From contig NZ_JAVSCK010000002.1 of NCBI RefSeq assembly GCF_031932625.1, positions 372,001 through 436,000 of the forward strand: a stretch of DNA of 64,000 nucleotides, in the 5' to 3' direction. This document shows positions 16,158 to 24,939 of this stretch, piece after piece (the stretch's first letter is position 1; each line of letters opens with the position of its first letter). The position numbers and the translations under genes are program-made. The notes beneath the pieces were generated by a model. It saw only the letters and a list, made by a program, of their open reading frames with translations. It was not told where the DNA came from and made no database searches. The DNA is from Hwangdonia seohaensis. GTDB taxonomy: Bacteria; Bacteroidota; Bacteroidia; Flavobacteriales; Flavobacteriaceae.

Positions 16158-17108
16158 TTACTTTTTTATCAGTCCAAGTTCAATTAAACGTTCATTTAAA
16201 AACTCTCCAGCCGTAATATCATCAAAAGCCTTAGGGTTTTCGTCATCAATACAGCCTTCTAAAACATTCAGTTTCATTTCACTAATAGGATGCATGAAAA
16301 ACGGAATGGAGTAGCGGGAAGTGCCCCAAAGTTCCTTAGGTGGATTAATAACGCGATGTATCGTGGATTTCAATTTATTATTGGTGTGTCTCGAAAGCAT
16401 ATCGCCCACATTAATCATGAGTTCATCGGGTTCTGCGATGGCATCAATCCATTCGCCTTTATGGTTTTGCACTTGCAATCCACGACCTTGCGCACCCATT
16501 AAAAGCGTTATTAAATTGATATCGCCGTGCGCCGCTGCACGAACTGCTTCTTTGGGCTCTTCGGTAATTGGTGGATAATGTATGGGTCTTAAAATAGAGT
16601 TTCCGTTGTGGATGTAGTTATCAAAATAAGTTTCCTCTAAATCTAAGTGCAAGGCCAAAGCACGCAACACGTATTTAGCGGTTTTTTCAAGCATGTTATA
16701 CGCCTCTTTTCCAACGGTATTAAAGTTTGGCAATTCCTCAACGGTTACATTTTCAGGGTATTCCGCTTTTAATTTTGGGTTGTCCTCAACGTATTGTCCA
16801 AAGTGCCAAAACTCCTTTAAATCGCCTTCTTTTTTGCCTTTTGCGCTTTCTTTTCCAAACGATACATAACCACGTTGTCCTCCAATCCCAGGTATTTCGT
16901 ATTTCTGTTTCGTTTCCGTTGGCAAACTAAAAAAACGTTTTACTTCAGCGTATAAATCGTCGACTAGTTTATCATCTAAAAAATGCCCTTTTAATGCTAC
17001 AAACCCAATCTCTTCGTAAGCTTTTCCAATAGCATCTACAAAATTTTGTTTTCTAACAGGGTCTTCAGAAATAAAGTCATTTAAATTAACACTTGGTATG
17101 ATATTCAT
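16158..17108 (-). CDS. isopenicillin-N-synthase-like 2OG-Fe(II) oxygenase
   Basis: 316 residues. The N-terminal DIOX_N segment (GKAYEEIGFVALKGH) precedes a double-stranded beta-helix with the iron facial triad H194-x-D196 (AAHGDINLITLL) and distal H251 (KSTIHRV). R265 and S267 in SRYSIPFF are the 2-oxoglutarate or carboxylate contacts. The family performs oxidations ranging from antibiotic biosynthesis to plant hormone metabolism; in flavobacteria the substrate is unknown. Driven by its own -7 box at 17136-17143 and divergent from the E1 dehydrogenase gene. Confidence 0.88.
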   Translation of the reverse strand: MNIIPSVNLNDFISEDPVRKQNFVDAIGKAYEEIGFVALKGHFLDDKLVDDLYAEVKRFFSLPTETKQKYEIPGIGGQRGYVSFGKESAKGKKEGDLKEFWHFGQYVEDNPKLKAEYPENVTVEELPNFNTVGKEAYNMLEKTAKYVLRALALHLDLEETYFDNYIHNGNSILRPIHYPPITEEPKEAVRAAAHGDINLITLLMGAQGRGLQVQNHKGEWIDAIAEPDELMINVGDMLSRHTNNKLKSTIHRVINPPKELWGTSRYSIPFFMHPISEMKLNVLEGCIDDENPKAFDDITAGEFLNERLIELGLIKK

Positions 17109-17135
17109 AAGAATAATTTTTTATTGTATGTATTA

Positions 17136-17143
17136 CAAATGTA
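17136..17143 (-). promoter_or_regulatory. -7 box of the 2OG oxygenase
   Basis: TACATTTG on the minus strand matches TAnnTTTG, 27 bases before the ATG at 17108. No clear -33 TTG at standard spacing. Confidence 0.5.
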
Positions 17144-17191
17144 CAAAAACATTGTAAATTTTTTCAGCTATAATTTAAGGTAACTTTTCTG

Positions 17192-17219
17192 TTGGTATAT
17201 TCAATTTATGCTATATTTG
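17192..17219 (+). promoter_or_regulatory. sigma-A promoter of the E1 gene
   Basis: TTG at 17192-17194, a 17-base spacer, then TATATTTG at 17212-17219. This fits the Bacteroidota promoter TTG-N17-23-TAnnTTTG and lies 23 bases before the ATG at 17243. Confidence 0.65.
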
Positions 17220-17242
17220 ATAAAATTTGAAACATCAGTTTT

Positions 17243-19246
17243 ATGAGTGAAACCAAGTCTTTATTTAACATGGATTACCATATTAAAGACCTCGATAAAA
17301 AAGAGTTAATTCAACTCTATACCAACATGCTCAAACCCAGAATGATTGAAGAAAAAATGCTTATCCTGCTCCGTCAAGGTAAAGTAAGCAAGTGGTTTTC
17401 GGGTATTGGGCAGGAAGCGATTTCGGTTGGTGTAACCATGGCCATGCACAAAAACGAGTACATTTTGCCCATGCACAGAAACCTTGGCGTATTTACTGCT
17501 AGAGACATCCCTTTGCACCGATTATTTGCGCAGTGGCAAGGCAAGGCATCGGGGTTTACAAAAGGGCGAGACCGCTCGTTTCACTTCGGAACCCAAGCGT
17601 ATAAAATTGTTGGGATGATTTCGCATTTAGGCCCGCAATTGGGTGTTGCCGACGGTATTGCGTTAGCCAGTAATTTGAAAAACAAAAGTGAAGTTACAGC
17701 TGTTTTTACAGGTGAAGGCGGTACCAGCGAAGGTGATTTCCATGAGGCGCTAAATGTGGCTTCGGTTTGGAATCTTCCGGTATTGTTTTGTGTTGAAAAC
17801 AATGGCTACGGCTTATCGACACCTACCAGAGAGCAGTATAATTGTAAAGATATCGCTGATAGAGCTGCGGGTTACGGCATGGAATCGCATATTATTGATG
17901 GCAATAATATTATTGAAGTTTACACCAAAGTTAGGGACATTGCCGAAAGTATTAGAAAAACACCCAGACCCGTTTTAATTGAATTTAAAACCTTTAGAAT
18001 GCGCGGTCACGAAGAGGCGAGTGGCACAAAATATGTACCGCAGGACCTTATGGATGCTTGGGCTAAAAAAGATCCGGTGGTTAATTTCCAATCATTTTTA
18101 AAAGGAGAAGGATTGTTAAATGAAGTTGAAGAAGTGTCAATAAAAGAAGGTATATTAAAAGAAATTAATGAGAATTTAGATATCGCTTTTAATGAAATTG
18201 ATATTATTCCAGATGAAACCAATGAGTTAAATGATGTGTATCAAGATTTTGAATATGAGGAATTTACTCCAAACAATAACACCAAAGAAGTTCGTTTGAT
18301 AGATGCCATTTCGGATGGGTTGAAACAAAGCATGCAACAACATGACGATTTGGTAATTATGGGACAGGATATTGCCGAATATGGTGGCGTTTTTAAAATT
18401 ACCGAGGGTTTTGTTGAAGCCTTCGGAAAAGACAGAGTACGCAATACACCAATCTGCGAATCGGCCATTGTTGAAGCTGCCATGGGGCTTTCTATTGCCG
18501 GAATTAAAAGTGTGGTGGAAATGCAATTTGCAGATTTTGTGACTTCTGGGTTCAATCCTGTGGTTAATTATTTGGCAAAATCGTATTACCGTTGGAATCA
18601 AAATGCCGATGTGGTAATACGCATGCCTTGTGGCGGTGGTGTTGCGGCAGGACCGTTTCATTCGCAAACAAACGAAGCATGGTTTACCAAAACCCCTGGT
18701 TTAAAAGTGGTATACCCCGCATTTCCGTATGATGCCAAAGGTTTGTTGGCAACCGCCATAAACGATCCAAATCCGGTGTTGTTTTTCGAGCATAAAGGTT
18801 TGTACAGAAGCATCCGTCAAGAGGTTCCGGTAGATTATTACACCTTGCCTTTTGGAAAAGCTTCAGTTTTAAAAGAAGGTAAAGATGTTACCATTATTGC
18901 TTATGGCGCTGCGGTGCATTGGGCGTTGGAAACTTTAGATGCCAATCCATCCATCCACGCTGATTTAATAGATTTAAGAACCCTTCAGCCCTTAGACACC
19001 GAAACAATTTACGCTTCTGTTAAAAAAACAAGTAGAGCCATTGTTTTGCAAGAAGATTCCTTGTTTGGTGGTATGGCAAGCGATATTTCCGCACTTATTA
19101 TGGAACATTGTTTTGAGTATTTGGATGCCCCCGTAAAACGCGTGGCAAGTATGGAAACACCTATTCCTTTTGCCAGTCAATTAGAAGACCAATACCTCGC
19201 TAAAGGTAAGTTTGAAGCTGCTTTAAAAGATCTTTTGGCGTATTAA
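17243..19246 (+). CDS. fused alpha/beta 2-oxoacid dehydrogenase E1 (branched-chain type)
   Basis: 667 residues. One chain carries both E1 subunits of a thiamine-diphosphate 2-oxoacid dehydrogenase, which decarboxylates 2-oxo acids and acylates the lipoyl group of E2. Residues about 1-340 are the alpha domain with SGIGQEAISVG, FTGEGGTSEGDFHEALN and VENNGYGLSTPT (ThDP and Mg binding). Residues about 350-667 are the beta domain: IMGQDIAEYGGVFKITEGF, ESAIVEAAMGLSI, MQFADF and a transketolase C-terminal part. Sequence style fits the 2-oxoisovalerate/branched-chain class. Fused E1 is common in Bacteroidota. E2 and E3 genes are not in the window. Lies behind the promoter at 17192-17219. Confidence 0.9.
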   Translation: MSETKSLFNMDYHIKDLDKKELIQLYTNMLKPRMIEEKMLILLRQGKVSKWFSGIGQEAISVGVTMAMHKNEYILPMHRNLGVFTARDIPLHRLFAQWQGKASGFTKGRDRSFHFGTQAYKIVGMISHLGPQLGVADGIALASNLKNKSEVTAVFTGEGGTSEGDFHEALNVASVWNLPVLFCVENNGYGLSTPTREQYNCKDIADRAAGYGMESHIIDGNNIIEVYTKVRDIAESIRKTPRPVLIEFKTFRMRGHEEASGTKYVPQDLMDAWAKKDPVVNFQSFLKGEGLLNEVEEVSIKEGILKEINENLDIAFNEIDIIPDETNELNDVYQDFEYEEFTPNNNTKEVRLIDAISDGLKQSMQQHDDLVIMGQDIAEYGGVFKITEGFVEAFGKDRVRNTPICESAIVEAAMGLSIAGIKSVVEMQFADFVTSGFNPVVNYLAKSYYRWNQNADVVIRMPCGGGVAAGPFHSQTNEAWFTKTPGLKVVYPAFPYDAKGLLATAINDPNPVLFFEHKGLYRSIRQEVPVDYYTLPFGKASVLKEGKDVTIIAYGAAVHWALETLDANPSIHADLIDLRTLQPLDTETIYASVKKTSRAIVLQEDSLFGGMASDISALIMEHCFEYLDAPVKRVASMETPIPFASQLEDQYLAKGKFEAALKDLLAY

Positions 19247-19300
19247 ATTTGATGTGTGGTGAAATGGGTTGAAATAAAAAGTTCCATAAAAAATTATTAT

Positions 19301-19400
19301 TCGTCATTGCGAATCATTTTTTTGGATGATGTGGCAATCTGTTTATTGATAACTTATATAAAAATTGAAACTAAAAATTAAAAGATTATCACGCTGCATT
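19301..19400. repeat. interspersed inverted-repeat element, copy 2 (degenerate)
   Basis: TCGTCATTGCGAAT (19301-19314), GTGGCAATCT (19331-19340) and AGATTATCAC (19383-19392) match the element at 6303-6399. The right outer arm has decayed. The internal arms now have one mismatch. Confidence 0.6.
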
Positions 19401-19454
19401 TTATTACGCTCATAATTACGTAAATATTAGTGTATTTGTGGTAAAATAAAATTT

Positions 19455-20327
19455 ATGAATTACGTTGAAGCTTTCATAACAGCATTTTTCAATACCTTAA
19501 ATTGGACATGGGATTCCATTACCTTTAACGTGCCTTGGTACACCAATTATTTTTGGGGTTTAATCGTTATTTCGCTTGTTGTTTGGGGCTTGGAAATTGT
19601 ATTTCCATGGCGAAAAAACCAATCTATTTTTAGAAAGGATTTTTGGCTCGATGCCTTTTATATGTTTTTTAATTTCTTCATTTTTGCGATAGTTATCAGT
19701 GGTGTTTACAAGTGTTTGGAGGTCTTGTTTTTAGAGTTTAATATTACCGTGAAATCTTTGGCGGTTGTTGATATAGCAGCCATTCCCATGTGGAGTCAAC
19801 TCTTGATTTTCTTTGTGTTCCAAGATTTTGTGCAATGGTTTACACATGTTTTATTGCATCGTTATAATGTGTTGTGGAAGTTCCATAAGGTGCACCACTC
19901 TGTAAAGGAAATGGGTTTTGCGGCACATTTGCGTTACCATTGGATGGAAAATATTTTTTATAAACCCTTAAAGGTTTTGGTTGTGATGCTTTTAGGTGGT
20001 TTCGAGCCCGAGCAAGCCTTTATTGTTCATTTTGTTGCCATTACCATTGGTCACTTAAACCACTCCAATATAAAGCTGACTTACGGCCCATTAAAGTATG
20101 TTTTTAACAATCCGGTGATGCATTTGTACCATCATGCGTACAGTTTGCCCAAAGGCCGGAATTACGGTGTTAACTTTGGGATTAGCCTAAGTTTGTGGGA
20201 TTATATTTTTAAAACCAATTATGTGCCTGAAAAAAGTGGCACCATCGAATTGGGTTATTCAGATGATGAAAGGATGCCCAAAAGCTTTTTTAAGCAACTT
20301 TTTTATGGGTTTAAAAAGGGGGATTAG
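19455..20327 (+). CDS. sterol desaturase / fatty acid hydroxylase family membrane protein
   Basis: 290 residues. Di-iron membrane oxidase of the fatty acid hydroxylase superfamily. Four histidine clusters give the metal ligands: HVLLHR, HKVHH, HLNHSN and HLYHHA (about residues 134-240). At least three hydrophobic segments precede and flank them (residues about 35-55, 70-95, 115-132). The family hydroxylates or desaturates lipids, sterols or carotenoids; substrate here is unknown. It follows the E1 gene with a repeat-containing 208-base spacer and probably has its own promoter. Confidence 0.88.
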   Translation: MNYVEAFITAFFNTLNWTWDSITFNVPWYTNYFWGLIVISLVVWGLEIVFPWRKNQSIFRKDFWLDAFYMFFNFFIFAIVISGVYKCLEVLFLEFNITVKSLAVVDIAAIPMWSQLLIFFVFQDFVQWFTHVLLHRYNVLWKFHKVHHSVKEMGFAAHLRYHWMENIFYKPLKVLVVMLLGGFEPEQAFIVHFVAITIGHLNHSNIKLTYGPLKYVFNNPVMHLYHHAYSLPKGRNYGVNFGISLSLWDYIFKTNYVPEKSGTIELGYSDDERMPKSFFKQLFYGFKKGD

Positions 20328-20530
20328 TTATAAATCAACCTCAAAACAATCAATCTAATTGGTTTCTTATTCCTTTATACATTTCTTTTGGCGGGAAGGT
20401 TTCAACATAAAATAGAATTGCAATGTATTTCTTAAGTTTATAAATAAATATGAAGTTTATAGACTTATTTGAGGTTAGTAATTCTTTGTATTAGGTTGTT
20501 GTAAAATATATATTAGAAACCCTCTAACTT

Positions 20531-21964
20531 TTAATAACCGATAACAATTGCTATGGCTATAAATGCTAATGCGAAAATCATACTAATTATGAATAAAGGC
20601 AAAATTAGCTTGAACCATTTTTCATAAGAAACCTTGGCTAATCCCAGCATAGCCATTAACACGCCGTTTGTTGGAATAATAAGATTTGAAAGTCCGTCAC
20701 CTAATAAATACGCGAGTACGGCTGTTTGTCTTGATATGCCTAATATATCTGACATTGGTGTCATCAAGGGCATAGATACTAAGGCTTGACCAGACGCAGA
20801 TGGAATAAAAAAGTTCATTCCTGATTGAAAAAACAACATGCCTTCAGCAGCAGCAATTTTTGGCATGGACAAGAGTACTTCGCTAGCGTTATAGAGTAAA
20901 GTATCAATAATCATCCCTTCTTGAAGTACAACAGATATACCACGAGCTACTCCAACTACCAATGCGGGAACAATCATAATCTGCAAGCCCTTTGTGAATG
21001 CTGCCATAGACTCATCACCCGACATGCCTGCAACTTTTGACACTACAATTAATATCCCAATAAAACAGGCACTCATTTCAACAAGTCCCCATCCAATAGT
21101 TTGCACAGCAATAAGAATAGCTGCATACGACACAGTAAAAAAGAGAAGAATATAAATATGTTTCCTTTCAAATTTTTCTTCCTTAAACGATCCAAATTCA
21201 TCCAGGTTAAATTGGTCATTTTTCATCAAACTAAGTGAAGGTTTTTTCTTTATTTTATCTCCATATCGAGAAATGAAATAAAAACCAATTACTGCATAAA
21301 CTACAAACAGTATTAGTCTAAATCCTATACCAGATCCAATAGGAAGCTCCGCAATAATTTGGGCAATTTGCACATTAAATGGATTTGTTACACCACAACT
21401 CCAGCCCAAATAAATTGGCACGCTTAACAAAGCAAAACCAAATAGGCGATCGTAACCTAAACGCTTGGATAAAACCAGAAAAACAGGAACTAAAGCAATG
21501 GTTTCTGCTGCTATTCCCATAAATGATGCACCCGAAAAGATTGTCATGTAAACTAAAAAAAGAAGCAGCTTAGGTCTGTTTTTAAACCTAGCAATCAATG
21601 CAAAGAGAAATGCATTTATGGTGCCTGTTTGCTGAATTAATGAGAAAAGCGCTCCGATAATGAAAACATAAAACACAAGTATGGCTGAGTCTCCTAAGCC
21701 TTTTGGTATGGCACTAAAAACACCTAGGACAGAAACTGGCGAGGATTTACCTTCAATGTTTTCACCAATTAGTGCCGCTTTTAATGTATAGTTCTTGGGA
21801 ATTTCTTTATAACTATTTGGTACAACAACAGTTTGCGTTATACTACCATAGTCTTTAGTTGTTCGTTCGAAACTTCCACTAGGTATTACGTAAGATAGTA
21901 AAGAGCAAATAATTATAATCCAAAAAAGAAATATAAAAACATGAGGGATTTTGATTTTTATCAT
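20531..21964 (-). CDS. YfcC-family (DcuC-like) permease
   Basis: 477 residues with about 11-12 predicted membrane segments. The start (HVFIFLFWIIIICSLLSYVIPSGSFER) and the conserved GASFMGIAAETIALVPVF, GWSCGVTNPFNVQIAQ and SGMNFFIPSASGQALVSMP motifs are characteristic of the YfcC branch of the C4-dicarboxylate carrier (DcuC) superfamily. Members are proposed to move dicarboxylates, amino acids or short peptides. The gene lies 81 bases downstream of an M19 dipeptidase on the same strand, which suggests a role in uptake of peptides or amino acids. The substrate is inference. Confidence 0.88.
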   Translation of the reverse strand: MIKIKIPHVFIFLFWIIIICSLLSYVIPSGSFERTTKDYGSITQTVVVPNSYKEIPKNYTLKAALIGENIEGKSSPVSVLGVFSAIPKGLGDSAILVFYVFIIGALFSLIQQTGTINAFLFALIARFKNRPKLLLFLVYMTIFSGASFMGIAAETIALVPVFLVLSKRLGYDRLFGFALLSVPIYLGWSCGVTNPFNVQIAQIIAELPIGSGIGFRLILFVVYAVIGFYFISRYGDKIKKKPSLSLMKNDQFNLDEFGSFKEEKFERKHIYILLFFTVSYAAILIAVQTIGWGLVEMSACFIGILIVVSKVAGMSGDESMAAFTKGLQIMIVPALVVGVARGISVVLQEGMIIDTLLYNASEVLLSMPKIAAAEGMLFFQSGMNFFIPSASGQALVSMPLMTPMSDILGISRQTAVLAYLLGDGLSNLIIPTNGVLMAMLGLAKVSYEKWFKLILPLFIISMIFALAFIAIAIVIGY

Positions 21965-22045
21965 TGGTTATTGGTTGGTCATAATGAAGCACAACTATGC
22001 TTATATTTTATATTTCATCTGAAAAAAAGAAAAGATAAATCAAAT

Positions 22046-23350
22046 TCATTTAGTATTAAGCGTTTTCGCAACAGCTTCAACTTCATCTAAAACACGCAGT
22101 AAATTACCGCTCCAAAGCATTTCGATTTCATCTTCGGTATAGCCACGTTTTACCAATTCCAAAGTTACATTAAAGGTTTCTGAAGCATCGCTCCAGCCTT
22201 CAATACCACCGCCGCCATCAAAATCGCTGCTGATGCCTACGTGCTTTATACCTATCTTTTTTACCAAATAATCAATATGGTTTACAAAATCTTCCATACT
22301 TACATCTTTAGGAAAATCTTTTGTTTTTGATACTTTTTCATTTACAATTTCCGGAATGGCATTCCAATCCGGATTAGCTTTTAATGCCTCTTGGGTTTCT
22401 TTGTCAAGGCTTCTAAATTCCCATCGGCCATACCATTTAAGGCCTAATGAATCTGCCACTTGATGCCTTAATTTGTTTAATGCGGCTTGTCGTGCTTCAT
22501 TTTTTTCGGTATTCAAATACGCCTTAAACGCCACGGTTTGTACAACACCACCGTTTGCCTTCATCCATTCCAATTGTTCGTCATCCAAATTTCGGCTGTG
22601 ATTGCATAAGGCCCTGGCCGATGAATGCGATGCTATTATGGGCGCTTTGGTAAGTTCAATCATATCTTGCATGGCTTTTTTTGATGGGTGCGACACATCA
22701 ATCATCATTCCCAAACGGTTCATTTCCTTAATCACTTCCTTCCCCAAATCGCTCAATCCGTTGTGCAACCAAACACCATCTTCTTCACCTGTATTGCTAT
22801 CGCACAATTGGCTATGACCGTTATGCGATAACGACATGTAACGCGCACCGAGGTTGTAAAATTTTTCAACATTTTTAATGTCCAATCCAACAGGGTAGCC
22901 GTTTTCAATACCAATCATAGCCACTTTTTTGCCCGATTTGTGGATGCGTCGCACATCATCGGAAGTTGTTGCCAAGGCAATATCATTTGGTGCAATATCA
23001 TCAACTAATTTATGAATCGCATTAAATTTAGACATGGCATTTTCATAGGCTTTTTTATAACCTTCGTCGGTTAAGGAATCTTGACCCGTGTAAACAATAA
23101 ACCAAGCCACATCCAATCCGCCTGCTTTCATTTTGGGCAAATTGACTTGCGATTCTAAATTTTGGGTGTAGTTAATGGAGTCTGTAAAATTCTTCACATT
23201 AATATCACAATGGGTATCTAAAGTGATAACACGCTCGTGTATCGCTTTGGCGCGCTCCATTAAAGTGAGCGTGTCGTCGGTTTTTTTGGAGTTGTTTTTA
23301 CAGGCCATAAGCATAAATAATGCGCAGAATAATAAATTAGTGATTTTCAT
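22046..23350 (-). CDS. M19-family membrane dipeptidase lipoprotein
   Basis: 434 residues from MKITNLLFCALFMLMAC at 23350; this start gives a proper lipoprotein signal, whereas the longer frame would bury it. Zinc dipeptidase of the renal dipeptidase family: metal ligands appear in ITLDTHCDIN, in the bridging Glu of MIGIENGYPVG, in MIDVSHPSKKAM and in IIASHSSARAL. GISSDFDGGGG near the end is also characteristic. It would hydrolyse dipeptides at the cell surface. Upstream of the YfcC permease in a likely two-gene operon. Confidence 0.9.
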   Translation of the reverse strand: MKITNLLFCALFMLMACKNNSKKTDDTLTLMERAKAIHERVITLDTHCDINVKNFTDSINYTQNLESQVNLPKMKAGGLDVAWFIVYTGQDSLTDEGYKKAYENAMSKFNAIHKLVDDIAPNDIALATTSDDVRRIHKSGKKVAMIGIENGYPVGLDIKNVEKFYNLGARYMSLSHNGHSQLCDSNTGEEDGVWLHNGLSDLGKEVIKEMNRLGMMIDVSHPSKKAMQDMIELTKAPIIASHSSARALCNHSRNLDDEQLEWMKANGGVVQTVAFKAYLNTEKNEARQAALNKLRHQVADSLGLKWYGRWEFRSLDKETQEALKANPDWNAIPEIVNEKVSKTKDFPKDVSMEDFVNHIDYLVKKIGIKHVGISSDFDGGGGIEGWSDASETFNVTLELVKRGYTEDEIEMLWSGNLLRVLDEVEAVAKTLNTK

Positions 23351-23446
23351 TTTTTTGTCATCAGTTTTTAAAAAGTGAAAGTACAAAAACTAATACACTT
23401 TTATAAATAGCTTATAATCAGTATATTTAATAAAATATTCGATATT

Positions 23447-23860
23447 ATGTTATATAGAATTTTTATTCCTATTGTGTTTTGTGCATTGCTGTTTAGCTGT
23501 GAAAAAGAAGTAAAGGTTAAGGAAATTTATGATTGGAAAACCATGCAAGTTACGGCAACCGCTTATAATTCGTTGGCGTACCAAACCAACTCCAATCCGA
23601 AAATAACGGCGTTTGGCGATAGCCTAAAACCAGGGTTAAAATATATTGCGGTGTCGAGAGATCTTTTAAAAATGGGGTTGAAACACAATACACCTGTGAA
23701 AATTAAAGGGTTTGAAGGTGTGTATTTGGTTAAGGATAAAATGAATAAGCGCTGGATAAACCGTATTGATATTTATATGGGTGTTGATGTGAAAGCCGCA
23801 AGAAACTGGGGCAAAAAAAAGATTTCTATTACTTACGGCGTTCCTAAAAAAACAGAGTAG
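23447..23860 (+). CDS. 3D-domain lipoprotein
   Basis: 137 residues. A lipoprotein signal (FCALLFSC) is followed by a 3D domain, the double-psi beta-barrel found in RlpA, MltA and related wall enzymes. MQVTATAYNSLAYQT begins the domain and the conserved Asp-containing segments are ITAFGDSLKPGLKYIAVS and WINRIDIYMG. In MltA-like proteins this fold binds peptidoglycan; here no catalytic partner domain is present. It is convergent with the ExbD-like gene, three bases apart. Confidence 0.8.
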   Translation: MLYRIFIPIVFCALLFSCEKEVKVKEIYDWKTMQVTATAYNSLAYQTNSNPKITAFGDSLKPGLKYIAVSRDLLKMGLKHNTPVKIKGFEGVYLVKDKMNKRWINRIDIYMGVDVKAARNWGKKKISITYGVPKKTE

Positions 23861-23863
23861 CTC

Positions 23864-24415
23864 TTATTTTGTAATGGCTTCCGATAAAATAAACGGATAG
23901 GCATCTTTAACTTTTTTCATATCTGTTTTCGATAAATCGGCTACATCCTTTTTAAGTATGTTTTGGCTGTATGTTTGTCGTAATTCGTAATACGCTTTGG
24001 TTAATTCGTCTTGTACCGCAATAAAGTGTTCATAGCTGGTTTGCTTGCCTGTTTGTAAAGAAACGACGGCCTTTTTGGGGTTGTCTGATGCGTTTTCAGA
24101 TTTTGCCCCGTTGCAATAATTACAGCTTTCATCGCCGTTGTTATCGATAAACTTTTTTGTGGCTTCTTTTAAATCCTTTAATGCAATCACCTCATTATCC
24201 AGCATGATTTCATTGTTGTTATTAATCATAATGCGCAAAATGTTGCGTTCGTTAATCGGAATATTGGTGGGTATTTCACTGTATTTTGGCAACATTCTAT
24301 TAATGCCATGATCTTTTGGAATGGTTGCGGTAACTAAAAAGAAAATAAGTAATAAAAATGCAATGTCTGCCATAGACCCTGCATTGACTTCGGGAATTAA
24401 TTTAGAGTGTCTCAT
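23864..24415 (-). CDS. ExbD/TolR-family protein
   Basis: 183 residues from MRHSKLIPEVNAGSMADIAF at 24415. The upstream in-frame extension to 24511 runs through a dispersed repeat and is rejected. The short cytoplasmic N-terminus, one transmembrane helix (about residues 17-35, with the conserved Asp in GSMADIAFLLLIFF) and a periplasmic domain fit ExbD/TolR, the stator of proton-driven TonB energisers. The periplasmic part contains an NYCNG insert and an extended C-terminus. ExbB/TolQ is absent from the neighbourhood, which is unusual. The micro-gene array lies directly upstream on the same strand. Confidence 0.82.
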   Translation of the reverse strand: MRHSKLIPEVNAGSMADIAFLLLIFFLVTATIPKDHGINRMLPKYSEIPTNIPINERNILRIMINNNNEIMLDNEVIALKDLKEATKKFIDNNGDESCNYCNGAKSENASDNPKKAVVSLQTGKQTSYEHFIAVQDELTKAYYELRQTYSQNILKKDVADLSKTDMKKVKDAYPFILSEAITK

Positions 24416-24439
24416 GTTTGTGGATTTATTGTTAATTGA

Positions 24440-24509
24440 AAAAGAATTCCTCGAGCTTGTGCCTCGTGGTTTCCGTTGAAAATTGTCATTCCCGAGAATA
24501 CGGGAATCC
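24440..24509. repeat. dispersed repeat, copy A
   Basis: AAAAGAATTCCTCGAG at the left and GTTTCCGTTGAAAATTGTC followed by ATTCCCG-N6-CGGGAATC at the right. A second copy lies at 31266-31333 with the same order and near-identical ends. The right end is a perfect short hairpin. Confidence 0.7.
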
Positions 24510-24552
24510 AACTAAAGTTCACAAAAACAATACCACTTTTCAGAGATGGCGT

Positions 24553-24687
24553 TTAGTGCGCATACCGCTTAGTGCCTTTCCAGATAACACCATTTGAGTT
24601 GGTGAAACTTAAAACACGTCTGCTGGTCAATAAATTTTCTTTAGTGATTGACCCCAAATGTTTTGATATTTTGATAGCTGTTCGCAT
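24553..24687 (-). CDS. micro-gene 3: 44-residue basic peptide
   Basis: ATG at 24687, TAA at 24553. The peptide starts MRTAIKISKHLGS and ends IWKGTKRYAH. It is strongly basic with no signal peptide. Like micro-genes 1 and 2 it begins MRT, is preceded by ATC directly before ATG, and ends in a Trp-x-x-Thr-Lys-Arg basic motif. I do not recognise a family. It is the third of three same-strand short ORFs lying upstream of the ExbD-like gene. Confidence 0.5.
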   Translation of the reverse strand: MRTAIKISKHLGSITKENLLTSRRVLSFTNSNGVIWKGTKRYAH

Positions 24688-24738
24688 GATTATTTAAATA
24701 TTGATTGATGATGATGAATTTTAATTAAAGACGTTACA

Positions 24739-24825
24739 CTATCTGTAACGTCTTTTGGTGTTCCATTGGTTGCTCTTTGTGCGGTTTAAAGTGCCGCTTA
24801 ATTGATTGTTGTTTAGAGTTCTCAT
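24739..24825 (-). CDS. micro-gene 1: 28-residue basic peptide (paralogue pair)
   Basis: ATG at 24825, TAG at 24739. The peptide reads MRTLNNNQLSGTLNRTKSNQ then WNTKRRYR. It is 27/28 identical to micro-gene 2. The coding stretches differ at seven bases: five changes are silent (Leu, Asn, Thr, Arg and stop codons) and two turn Phe into Tyr. That pattern is expected of a translated, selected peptide rather than of a duplicated non-coding repeat. No known family is recognised. Net charge is positive and there is no membrane segment. Confidence 0.65.
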   Translation of the reverse strand: MRTLNNNQLSGTLNRTKSNQWNTKRRYR

Positions 24826-24939
24826 GATTTTTTGATTTTAATTTGATTAATGAATGTTTTACCGTTCAAATATTTTTAAAATAGTGTTGATTAGTTGTTT
24901 AAATACCCGAACGGTTGTTTAATGATACTAGGTGGCTTA

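Noticed and set aside
23864..24511. Longer ExbD-like frame starting at 24511
   Set aside because: The extra residues come from a dispersed repeat also present at 31266; the internal ATG at 24415 gives a normal ExbD N-terminus.
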